Source: an uncultured Collinsella sp.
Lineage (GTDB): Bacteria > Actinomycetota > Coriobacteriia > Coriobacteriales > Coriobacteriaceae
NCBI GenBank assembly: GCA_900549085.1
Contig: URMO01000023.1
Location: 1-25,437, forward strand
Reading direction: 5' to 3'
Length of the DNA: 25,437 bases
Shown here: piece by piece, positions 14,647-21,612 of the stretch
Layout: each line of letters starts with the position of its first letter
Position numbering within the stretch: position 1 is the first letter of the stretch
Notes under the pieces: model-generated
The model's input: the letters and a program-made list of their open reading frames with translations, nothing else
The model's database searches: none
Told to the model about the DNA's origin: nothing
Translations under genes and position numbers: made by a program

Positions 14647-14783
14647 TTGCCCGCTGGGCTCCGGGGCGGGGGTTAAGTTTCCTGCTCTACAGTCCTGCTC
14701 ACGACGGAGGCCACATTAAGTGGCCTCCTGTTCGTGCGGAACTCGCGATAAACTTAACCCCCGCCCCGGAGCCCAGCGGGCAA
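14647..14783. repeat. 34-bp perfect inverted repeat with a structured centre
   Basis: The arms 14647-14680 and 14750-14783 are perfect complements over 34 bp; they begin TTGCCCGCTGGGCTCC and end GGGGGTTAAGTTT. The 69-bp centre holds a perfect 9-bp hairpin, GGAGGCCAC (14706-14714) and GTGGCCTCC (14720-14728), flanked by CACGA/TCGTG and AGTCC/GGA-ACT pairs that continue the fold. The whole could form a single long hairpin or cruciform. It has no T-run on either side and is far larger than a terminator. It may be a small non-autonomous mobile element (MITE-like) or a structured RNA. Confidence 0.75.
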
Positions 14784-14892
14784 TCATCGTTGTGCCTATC
14801 ACTGATACCAATAAACCGCTTGCATATCGTCTGTTGGCTTGGCACGGTACAATGCTTGTGGCTTTATATTTATAAATTAGTGGGGTTAATTC

Positions 14893-16341
14893 ATGGCAGA
14901 ATCTCGTGCGGAGCGTAGGGCTCGTCGTGCTTTGGTGGAGGCGGCTGAGGGGTTGAAGGAGGAGAAATCTTCCAAGAAATCAAAGTCGTCTCAGGATGCG
15001 AAGGGTAAGTCGGTCAAGGGCAAGGCTAAGGCCAAGCGTCCCGGCTCTCGTCGGAGCGAGGACAAGGCGTCTCAGACTCGCTCCAAGCGCTCGCATAAAG
15101 ATCAGGTTTCGTCTGCGCGTAAGGCTGTGGATCCCAAGTCTCCCTGTTCCATCATGAAAGCCTGCGGTGGGTGCACGACGCTCAATCGTCCTTATAAAAA
15201 GCAGCTGGCGGCCAAGCAGACTGCTATGGAGGAGCTTTTTGCCGCTCTTTGCGAGCGCGAGGGTATTAGCGTCGACCCCATTCGCGGTATGGGAGTCACC
15301 CTGGGCGACCCGGGCAAATATCCTGCTCCGCGCGGGTTTCGCCATAAGGCCGCCACTCCCTTTGCCCCTGGTAGAGAGGGCGCTGTCCGCTGCGGCTTTT
15401 TTGAGCGCGGCACGCACAGAATCGTTGCCGTTCCCGAATGCCCCGTCGAGGCACCGGGCGCCCGACAAATTCTTAACGGCATCGCGCGTGAAGCTGAGCG
15501 CCTGCACATTCCTGCCTTTAACGAGGACAAGCACCTGGGCTTGCTTCGCTATGCCGTCGTCCGCTGCGGTTGGCGTACCGACCAGGTCATGGTTACGCTC
15601 GTGACCGCCCAGCGTGACTTACCGCATGCGCAAGAGTTCTTTGAGGCCGTCGCGGCGCTCGATCCGCGCATCGTCACCGTCGCCCAAAACATCAACGGGC
15701 GCCCTGGCAATGCCATCCTCGGTGAGGAAACCCGTATCGTTTATGGCGCCGAATGCATGCGCGATCAGTTGCTCGGCTGCGAATTCGACATCTCCCCCAC
15801 CGCGTTTTATCAGACCAACCCGCAGCAGACGGAACTGCTCTATCGGCTCGCTATCGACGGTATGGATCTGCACCAGGGCGATGTGCTTATGGATGCCTAC
15901 TGCGGCAGCGGCACCATCGGTCTTTGCGCAGCCAAAGATGCCCAGAACAAGGGTATCGGCATTATGCTGCTCGGCGTGGAGCGCAACCCGGCGGGCATTG
16001 CCGATGCACGTCGCAATGCCGAGCTCAACGGCCTCACCCGCAGCGCTTGGTTTATGGCCGACGACGCCACCGATTACATCCTGGATGCCGCCGATAACAA
16101 CGAGCGGATCGACGTCCTTTCCATCGACCCGCCGCGCGCCGGCTCTACCCCCGAGTTCCTCGAAGCTGCCTGCGCACTTAAGCCGCGCCGCATCACCTAT
16201 ATCAGCTGCAACCCCGTGACCCAAGAGCGCGACCTGCACCAGCTCCTCGACGGAGGCTATCGCCTGCTCAAGATCACGCCGGTCGACATGTTCCCTCACA
16301 CCGACCACACCGAAACCGTAGCGGTCCTCGAGCGCCGCTAA
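14893..16341 (+). CDS. RNA m5U methyltransferase, TrmA/RlmD (RumA) family
   Basis: A 482-residue SAM-dependent enzyme that methylates C5 of a uridine in RNA, probably 23S rRNA. Residues 1-80 form a Lys/Arg/Ser-rich, probably disordered extension in place of a clear TRAM domain. Cys85, Cys91 and Cys94 (CGGC) with Cys183 (PEC) fit a 4Fe-4S cluster as in RumA. The Rossmann fold has DAYCGSGTIGL, VERNPAGIADARRNAELNG and IDPPRAGS; Cys439 in SCNP is the catalytic nucleophile, and the C-terminal FPHTDHTE supplies the base Glu. A GTGGGG sequence precedes the ATG. It stands alone, divergent from the ABC operon. The exact target base cannot be deduced. Confidence 0.9.
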   Translation: MAESRAERRARRALVEAAEGLKEEKSSKKSKSSQDAKGKSVKGKAKAKRPGSRRSEDKASQTRSKRSHKDQVSSARKAVDPKSPCSIMKACGGCTTLNRPYKKQLAAKQTAMEELFAALCEREGISVDPIRGMGVTLGDPGKYPAPRGFRHKAATPFAPGREGAVRCGFFERGTHRIVAVPECPVEAPGARQILNGIAREAERLHIPAFNEDKHLGLLRYAVVRCGWRTDQVMVTLVTAQRDLPHAQEFFEAVAALDPRIVTVAQNINGRPGNAILGEETRIVYGAECMRDQLLGCEFDISPTAFYQTNPQQTELLYRLAIDGMDLHQGDVLMDAYCGSGTIGLCAAKDAQNKGIGIMLLGVERNPAGIADARRNAELNGLTRSAWFMADDATDYILDAADNNERIDVLSIDPPRAGSTPEFLEAACALKPRRITYISCNPVTQERDLHQLLDGGYRLLKITPVDMFPHTDHTETVAVLERR

Positions 16342-16355
16342 TCCACTGGCACAAG

Positions 16356-16386
16356 AAAGGGGGCGACCCATCTGGGCCGCCCCCTT
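16356..16386. terminator. Bidirectional terminator between methyltransferase and PHP genes
   Basis: AAGGGGGCG pairs with CGCCCCCTT, with an inner CCC/GGG pair around ATCT, between two converging genes. T tracts are short on both sides. Confidence 0.8.
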
Positions 16387-16406
16387 CGCTTGGTTTATAA
16401 ACTCCG

Positions 16407-17228
16407 CTACATCCCCTTGCGCAGGTCGCACACGCCGGCTGCCGCCATCTCGCGCAGCAGCGTCTCGCGATCGCGCGTCACGATCAGATCCAACGGGAAG
16501 TGAATCTCGTCGAGCATCTTGCGCGCGTGATCGAGCTTGCCAATGGCCATGCCAATGTGGGCATCGGTTGACACGCCAATGCCCACGCCCAGCTCGGCGC
16601 AGCGCTCGGCGATCTTGCGGCATACGGCCCAATGCTCAGTGTCGACACCGTGTTCAAGACTATGGTTGTTGATCTCGATAATCTTGTGCTTGGCCTTAGC
16701 TGCCAACAGCACCTCGTCGATATCGAACGGCACGCCCGAACGCCCCGTGTGACCCAGCATGAACACCTTGGGGTGCTCCAGGGCATTGATATACATCTCG
16801 GTCGTCTGGGCCAGCGTCGCGCCTTCAGCAATCTGCGGATTATGCACGCTCGCAACCAAATAATCCAAATTTCGCGTAACCAAATCGAACAGCGAATGCT
16901 GACGGCTGTACGAATCGCCGGCAATATCGAGCGTGACAGGAGTGTCCTCGCCAAACAGGCTTCCGTCCAGCGAAACGATATCGGCCTCGGCACCACGCAG
17001 CACCAGCACGCCGCTCCAAATGCGCGGCCAGATATCCTGGTTGATAAAGAATTGGTAACTGCGCAGGTCATTGGGGCAAGCCGTAACCATAGAGCTCAGA
17101 TGGTCGGCAGATCCGAGCACCTGCAGGCCACGCTCTGCCGCCCAGTACACATTCTCCTCAATGGTCGAATATGCATGCGCAGAGAATATCGTATGGGTAT
17201 GAATGTCACAAGAAAGCAGGTAGGGCAT
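16407..17228 (-). CDS. PHP-domain phosphoesterase, YcdX-like
   Basis: A 273-residue PHP-domain hydrolase. CDIHTHTIFSAHAYSTIEEN carries the metal ligands His10, His12 and His18; GSADHLS, FFINQDIWPRIWSGVLVLRGAEADI, VASVHNP and IEINNHS follow in the order seen in E. coli YcdX, and STDAHIGMAIG gives the last metal site. YcdX-type proteins bind zinc and hydrolyse phosphate esters; the natural substrate is not settled. AAGGAG lies six bases before the ATG. It follows the aminotransferase gene by 165 bp on the same strand and may share its transcript, although a hairpin lies between them. Confidence 0.87.
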   Translation of the reverse strand: MPYLLSCDIHTHTIFSAHAYSTIEENVYWAAERGLQVLGSADHLSSMVTACPNDLRSYQFFINQDIWPRIWSGVLVLRGAEADIVSLDGSLFGEDTPVTLDIAGDSYSRQHSLFDLVTRNLDYLVASVHNPQIAEGATLAQTTEMYINALEHPKVFMLGHTGRSGVPFDIDEVLLAAKAKHKIIEINNHSLEHGVDTEHWAVCRKIAERCAELGVGIGVSTDAHIGMAIGKLDHARKMLDEIHFPLDLIVTRDRETLLREMAAAGVCDLRKGM

Positions 17229-17328
17229 CAGGTCTCCTTATCTGGCACGGCCGTCGCTTATATTCATTGTACGCATAGCCTTCGATAGTCGTAAAACCAC
17301 TCCATCCCAAAGACACAACGTCCATGAC

Positions 17329-17359
17329 AACGGGGTCTGGCTTAACACCAAACCCCGTT
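17329..17359. other. Intergenic hairpin between aminotransferase and PHP genes
   Basis: AACGGGGT and ACCCCGTT form an 8-bp stem, extended by TGG/CCA inside. On the minus strand it is followed by GTCATGG, with no T-run, so it is a weak terminator or an RNA-stability or attenuation element. The rest of 17229-17393 shows nothing recognisable. Confidence 0.4.
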
Positions 17360-17393
17360 TCACGTAAAACATTGTAGGCAGAGCGCTTTACTT

Positions 17394-18578
17394 TTAACGA
17401 TACTCGTCCGCCAACTGTTTCCAAGCGGGTAGCGAATTGATAATCGTTTCGTAACTCACGCAATAGCCCAGGCGGAACCAACCCGGCATACCAAAGCTGT
17501 CCGAGGGAACCGCAAGCAACTCATACTTCTTTGCACGCTCGCAAAACGCATTCGCATCGGGTTCCAGCGCCTTCACCCACAGGTAGAATGCACCATCCGG
17601 CTCAACATAGGTGTAGCCGTACTCCGCTAGTGCGTCGGTAAGCGCGGTGCGGTTGCGCGCATAGGCCTCGACATCGCTCGGCTCATCGATGCAATCGATG
17701 ATTACGCGCTGGAAGAGCGCCGGTGCGCATACAAAACCCAGCGTACGGGCAGCACCCGCAACAGCCGGCATCAGGCGGGCAGCCTGCGGATTGGTGTTGG
17801 GAACCAAGATCCAGCCCACGCGCTCGCCAGGTAGCGATAGCGACTTAGAATACGAGTAGCACACCACGGTGTTCTCGTAGATCGAGGGCACCCAAGGCAC
17901 CTCGGCACCGTACACAATCTCGCGGTACGGCTCATCCGAGATGAGCATAATCGGATTCTCGGGATCGCGCTGAGCGTTGGCCTCGCGCAGAACATTGGCC
18001 AGTCGCGTCAACGTGTCGCATGTATATACGGCACCGGTCGGATTGTTGGGAGAGTCGATGATGACGGCCGCCGTCTTGTCGGTGATCGCCTTGAGCACGT
18101 TGTCCACGCTCAGCTGGAACGTATCTTCATCGGCGAGCGCCTCAACACACGTACAGCCGGCCTTCTCAATCCAAACGCGATACTCCGGGAAGTACGGGGC
18201 GATAACAATAACCTCGTCGCCCGGGTTCGTAACGGCGTTGAGCGTGCAGGTGAGCGAAGCCGCGGCACCCACCGTCATAAAGACGTCTTTGCCCTCATAG
18301 CTCGTGCCAAAGCGGCGGTTGAGCGATTCGGCAACGGCTGCTCGACATTGCGGCAGGCCCGGAGCGGGGGTGTAGCCGTGCAACTGGTCACTCGGCAGCC
18401 CCAAGGCCTTCTTAATGGACTCCGCCACGGCAGCCGGCGCCGGAACACTCGGGTTGCCCAGCGAAAAATCGAATACGTTCTCCGCACCGATCTGTGCCTT
18501 GCGCTCAAGACCATAGCTAAAGATCTCGCGGATGATGGAGCTTTCCGCACCGCGAGCATACATCGTTTCGTTGATCAT
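17394..18578 (-). CDS. PLP-dependent class I/II aminotransferase
   Basis: A 394-residue fold-type I aminotransferase. FSLGNPSVPAP and LHGYTPAPGLPQCRAAVAE open the N-terminal region; PNNPTGAVY holds the conserved Asn; SDEPYREIVY includes the Asp and Tyr contacting PLP; SYSKSLSLPGERVGW holds the Schiff-base Lys; WFRLGYCVS near the end has the Arg that binds the substrate carboxylate. The start at 18578 follows AAGGGGAACAG; the open frame continues to 18677 but only through a palindrome. The protein resembles aspartate or aromatic aminotransferases (AspB-like), but the substrate cannot be fixed from sequence. Confidence 0.88.
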   Translation of the reverse strand: MINETMYARGAESSIIREIFSYGLERKAQIGAENVFDFSLGNPSVPAPAAVAESIKKALGLPSDQLHGYTPAPGLPQCRAAVAESLNRRFGTSYEGKDVFMTVGAAASLTCTLNAVTNPGDEVIVIAPYFPEYRVWIEKAGCTCVEALADEDTFQLSVDNVLKAITDKTAAVIIDSPNNPTGAVYTCDTLTRLANVLREANAQRDPENPIMLISDEPYREIVYGAEVPWVPSIYENTVVCYSYSKSLSLPGERVGWILVPNTNPQAARLMPAVAGAARTLGFVCAPALFQRVIIDCIDEPSDVEAYARNRTALTDALAEYGYTYVEPDGAFYLWVKALEPDANAFCERAKKYELLAVPSDSFGMPGWFRLGYCVSYETIINSLPAWKQLADEYR

Positions 18579-18638
18579 CTGTTCCCCTTTCGCATAGGCG
18601 CTATTGTACGCTTTAGCCGAGCAAAGTGCCGCAGCAAT

Positions 18639-18698
18639 GTTGATTGGGGACAGACTTAAATGCGTGAAAACGCTCATTTAAGTCTGTCCCCAATCAAC
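18639..18698. repeat. REP-like palindrome with 24-bp perfect arms (GGGGACAGACTTAAATG)
   Basis: The arms 18639-18662 and 18675-18698 are perfect complements over 24 bp with a 12-base centre CGTGAAAACGCT that can pair further (CGT/ACG). The GGGACAG core matches the smaller hairpin at 873-909. It lies between the FtsH terminator and the aminotransferase gene, and has no T-run. Such GGGGACAG palindromes resemble REP sequences moved by IS200-like RAYT transposases in other bacteria. Confidence 0.7.
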
Positions 18699-18723
18699 AG
18701 ACGGCCCCATATCGCTCAAAAGA

Positions 18724-18755
18724 AAAGCCTCCGCAGGTTTCCCCGCGGAGGCTTT
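18724..18755 (-). terminator. Rho-independent terminator of ftsH
   Basis: AAAGCCTCCGC pairs with GCGGAGGCTTT around a 10-base loop; the minus strand continues TTTTCTTTT. It lies 11 bp after the ftsH stop and closes the tilS-hpt-ftsH group. Confidence 0.92.
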
Positions 18756-18766
18756 CGCCACAAAGA

Positions 18767-20914
18767 CTATTTGTCGGCGTCGGTGTCGGCATCGGCATCG
18801 GCATCGACGACGGCATGGTCATCGTCAGCACCATCGGATGCGGCTTCGGCATCCTCCTGCATGGCCGCCTGCGCAAAGGCCGCGGCATCAGCCGCCAGCT
18901 CCTCCTCGCTCATACGAGGCGCGCGCTTCTTGGTCGGCATGCCGGCCGCCTTGGCATTGCGCTCCTCCTTGGCCGCCAGGATATCGCCCTCGCACTCAAG
19001 GTAGGCGTCCCACTCGTTATCAAGCAGGGCATTCACGGCATCGCCCTCGACAGTCTCGCGCTCAAGCAGCACCTTCGCCATCAGATCGAGCTGATCGCGA
19101 CGGGCATCCAAGATCTCGACAGCACGACGATGGGCCTCGCGCATGATGCGCTGAACCTCGATATCAATGCGGCGCGCCGTCTCCTCGGAGTAATCCTGAT
19201 GATCGGCATAGTCGCGGCCCAGGAATACCTGATGCTGCGCCTCGCCAAAGACCTGAGTGCCCAGCTCCTCGCTCATGCCCAAACGTGTGACCATCTCGCG
19301 CGCCATCTTGGTTGCGCGCTCCAGATCGTTGCTCGCGCCCGACGTGATGTCATCGCACATGAGCTCCTCGGCAACGCGGCCGCCCAAGAACACGGCGAGC
19401 TCGTCGAGCATCTCGTTCTTGGTCTTGAGGAAGTGGTCCTCCTGCGGAAGCTGCAGCGTGTAGCCCAGAGCCTGACCGCGGCTGACAATCGAAATCTTAT
19501 GAACCGGATCGGAGTGCTCCAGGATGTGGCCCACCAAAGCGTGACCGCTCTCGTGGTAGGCGATCGTGGTGCGCTCGGCCTCGGTCATCACGCGACCCTT
19601 GCACTGCGGTCCGGCAATCACACGCTCCATCGATTCCTCGACCTCGTCCATCGAGATCACGGAACGATGACGGCGAGCAGCCAGCAGCGCAGACTCGTTG
19701 AGCAGGTTCGCCAAATCGGCGCCAGTAAAGCCAACGGTCATCTGGGCGAGCTTCTCAAACTTAACGTCCTCGTCCATCGGCTTGTTCTCGGCATGCACGC
19801 GCAAGATCTGCTCGCGGCCCTTCACATCCGGACGGTCGACCGTAACCTGACGGTCAAAACGGCCGGGACGCAGCAATGCCGGATCCAGGATGTCAGGACG
19901 GTTGGTCGCAGCGATCAGGATGACCGACTCGCTCTCCTCAAAACCGTCCATCTCGACCAGCAGCTGGTTGAGCGTCTGCTCGCGCTCGTCGTGACCGCCG
20001 CCCAAGCCGGCTCCGCGCTGACGTCCCACGGCATCGATCTCGTCAATAAAGATAATCGACGGAGCCTGAGACTTGGCCTCCTTAAAGAGGTCGCGCACGC
20101 GGCTGGCGCCGACGCCCACGAACATCTCGACAAAGTCAGAGCCCGAGATGCTAAAGAACGGCACGCCCGCCTCGCCGGCAACGGCCTTGGCCAACAGCGT
20201 CTTACCGGTACCCGGAGGGCCAACCAGCAAAACGCCGCGCGGAATCTTGGCGCCCAGCTTGCGATAGCGGTCTGGATCGCTCAGGAAGTCGCGAATCTCC
20301 TCGAGCTCCTCGACGGCCTCGTCCACGCCGGCAACATCCTCGAACTTGACCTTGGGGCGCGTGGCCTCGTTGGTCTTGGCATTAGTCTTGCCAAACTGCA
20401 TGTTCCTATTATTGGCGCCCATCATCTGGCGCATAAAGTAGAACATGATGGCGATCAGGGCAATCGTCGGCAGCACGCTCATTGCCAAGTCGCCCCAGAA
20501 ATCGGGGTCGTTGGTGTTGACGATATACTTGGTGTCGGGGTGCTCTGCCATAAGCTCGGCAAGCGAATCGGAGCCGACATAGGTCGAGGAGAAGCTCTTG
20601 AGCTCGCTCGTATCGCCCTTGTCCTTTTTCGTCTTCCAGTAATGACCCGCCACGCTTCCGTCTTGAACCGTATAGGTCAAATCTTCGACGCGATCCTGCT
20701 TGATGGCGCTGACCATCTCGCTCGTCGCGAGCTTAACGGTATTGCTGGAGCTGGCAAAGCCGGAGCCCATATTAAAGAAGGCATAGCCCAGAAGCGCGCA
20801 AGCCAAAAGAAAATACAGCCAGCCCGTACGCGTGGGCTTCTTGCCTCCGGGCATCCCCGGGATCTTAGGCTCCCGGGGAGTCTGGGAATTGTTATCGTTA
20901 CGGTCGTCGGGCAT
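18767..20914 (-). CDS. ftsH: ATP-dependent zinc metalloprotease FtsH
   Basis: A 715-residue membrane AAA protease. Transmembrane helices lie at about 31-49 and 141-161, enclosing an extracytoplasmic domain. Walker A is GPPGTGKT (222-229), Walker B IIFIDEID, and the second region of homology NRPDILDPALLRPGRFDR. HESGH (444-448) binds zinc. It degrades unneeded membrane and short-lived cytoplasmic proteins. The C-terminal tail is acidic and ends with alternating Asp-Ala (DADADADTDADK), coded by a six-base repeat. The ATG is one base after the hpt stop, with GGAGG inside the end of hpt, so translation is coupled. Confidence 0.97.
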   Translation of the reverse strand: MPDDRNDNNSQTPREPKIPGMPGGKKPTRTGWLYFLLACALLGYAFFNMGSGFASSSNTVKLATSEMVSAIKQDRVEDLTYTVQDGSVAGHYWKTKKDKGDTSELKSFSSTYVGSDSLAELMAEHPDTKYIVNTNDPDFWGDLAMSVLPTIALIAIMFYFMRQMMGANNRNMQFGKTNAKTNEATRPKVKFEDVAGVDEAVEELEEIRDFLSDPDRYRKLGAKIPRGVLLVGPPGTGKTLLAKAVAGEAGVPFFSISGSDFVEMFVGVGASRVRDLFKEAKSQAPSIIFIDEIDAVGRQRGAGLGGGHDEREQTLNQLLVEMDGFEESESVILIAATNRPDILDPALLRPGRFDRQVTVDRPDVKGREQILRVHAENKPMDEDVKFEKLAQMTVGFTGADLANLLNESALLAARRHRSVISMDEVEESMERVIAGPQCKGRVMTEAERTTIAYHESGHALVGHILEHSDPVHKISIVSRGQALGYTLQLPQEDHFLKTKNEMLDELAVFLGGRVAEELMCDDITSGASNDLERATKMAREMVTRLGMSEELGTQVFGEAQHQVFLGRDYADHQDYSEETARRIDIEVQRIMREAHRRAVEILDARRDQLDLMAKVLLERETVEGDAVNALLDNEWDAYLECEGDILAAKEERNAKAAGMPTKKRAPRMSEEELAADAAAFAQAAMQEDAEAASDGADDDHAVVDADADADTDADK
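18774..18809. repeat. Six-base tandem repeat in the ftsH 3' end
   Basis: Successive TCGGCA/TCGGTG/TCGGCG units (six in a row) code on the minus strand for alternating Asp-Ala near the FtsH C-terminus. Such a run can change length by slippage without shifting frame. Confidence 0.6.
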
Positions 20915-20915
20915 C

Positions 20916-21464
20916 TTACGAATAAACCTCCGGTTTCAAAATGCCCAGATACGGAAGGTTACGATAGCGCTCGGCATAATCGAGGCCGTAGCCCACCACA
21001 AAGGCATCGGGGCAATGGGTTCCAACATACTTGGGCGTGATGGCCGAGGTACGGTTCTCAACGTCCTTCCACAGGAAGGCAGCGACCTCCAGCGAAGCGG
21101 GCTTGCGGCTCTCGAGGTTCTTCATCAGGTACTTGAGAGTCAGGCCCGAGTCCAGAATGTCCTCGACGATCAGCACGTCGCGACCACGGATGTCGATATC
21201 CAAGTCCTTAATGATACGCACGATGCCCGAAGACTTCACACCGTCGCCATAGCTCGAAACAGCCATGAAATCGATGTTGGTCGGCAGCTCGATCTTGCGC
21301 ATCAGATCGCCCATAAAGACAACAGCGCCGCGCAGAACCGCGATCAGCACCAGATCCTTACCAGCGTAGTCGCGCGTAATCTCCTCGCCCAGGCGAGAAA
21401 CGATACCGTCGATATCCTCCTGCGTAAACAGAACCTTCTCGATATCCGGATGTTGAGAAGCCAT
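20916..21464 (-). CDS. hpt: Hypoxanthine phosphoribosyltransferase
   Basis: A 182-residue type I phosphoribosyltransferase that converts hypoxanthine (and guanine) with PRPP to IMP (or GMP). The PRPP loop is VLIVEDILDSGLTL (97-110, with Glu101-Asp102); VLRGAVVFMGDLMRKI and MAVSSYGDGVKSSGIVRI match the family, and VVGYGLDYAERYRNLPYLGIL gives the typical C-terminus. It sits between tilS and ftsH, a conserved neighbourhood in Gram-positive bacteria. An AAAGGG ribosome site precedes the ATG, and a possible separate promoter lies at about 21522. Confidence 0.96.
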   Translation of the reverse strand: MASQHPDIEKVLFTQEDIDGIVSRLGEEITRDYAGKDLVLIAVLRGAVVFMGDLMRKIELPTNIDFMAVSSYGDGVKSSGIVRIIKDLDIDIRGRDVLIVEDILDSGLTLKYLMKNLESRKPASLEVAAFLWKDVENRTSAITPKYVGTHCPDAFVVGYGLDYAERYRNLPYLGILKPEVYS

Positions 21465-21521
21465 GACAACCCTTTCTTGTGCTTAATCGCCCACACACCG
21501 CCGTATGGACGCGAACTACAC

Positions 21522-21550
21522 ATTCTAGCAGCGCACGGGGTATATTTTCC
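21522..21550 (-). promoter_or_regulatory. Possible internal promoter of hpt-ftsH
   Basis: On the minus strand CTGCTAGAATG gives an extended -10 box (TAGAAT, 21522-21527), with only a poor -35 match (TGGAAA) about 18 bp further up. It would let hpt-ftsH be transcribed apart from tilS. Confidence 0.35.
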
Positions 21551-21552
21551 AG

Positions 21553-21573
21553 CCCGCGCACCATCAGCGCGGG
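21553..21573. other. Short GC-rich hairpin between tilS and hpt
   Basis: CCCGCGC and GCGCGGG with loop ACCATCA, 40 bp after the tilS stop. No T-run follows, so it is at most a partial terminator. Confidence 0.35.
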
Positions 21574-21612
21574 AATACCGTCAACGTCGCACAGAACAGC
21601 TGGTGCGAGGGG

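Larger units (their letters stand above)
14554..14892. other. Divergent intergenic region with promoter and large hairpin
   Basis: This 339-bp region separates the ABC operon from the RNA methyltransferase gene, which reads the other way. It contains the ABC promoter and CACTTTAGT sites (14572-14638), the 137-bp inverted-repeat element (14647-14783), and about 110 bp before the methyltransferase gene rich in AT near 14870 (TTTATATTTATAAATTAG), which must include its promoter. Confidence 0.6.

Noticed and set aside
14647..14783. The long inverted repeat as a terminator
   Set aside because: It lies between divergent promoters, where no transcript needs ending, and has no T-run on either side.
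17206..17481. A 91-codon minus-strand frame spanning the gap between aminotransferase and PHP genes
   Set aside because: It overlaps both genes out of frame, its last residues come from the PHP ribosome site and start, and it has no start signal or recognisable domain.
18815..21040. A 741-codon open frame on the plus strand opposite ftsH
   Set aside because: Also an antisense shadow of a clearly real, conserved gene, with no ribosome site and no family features.
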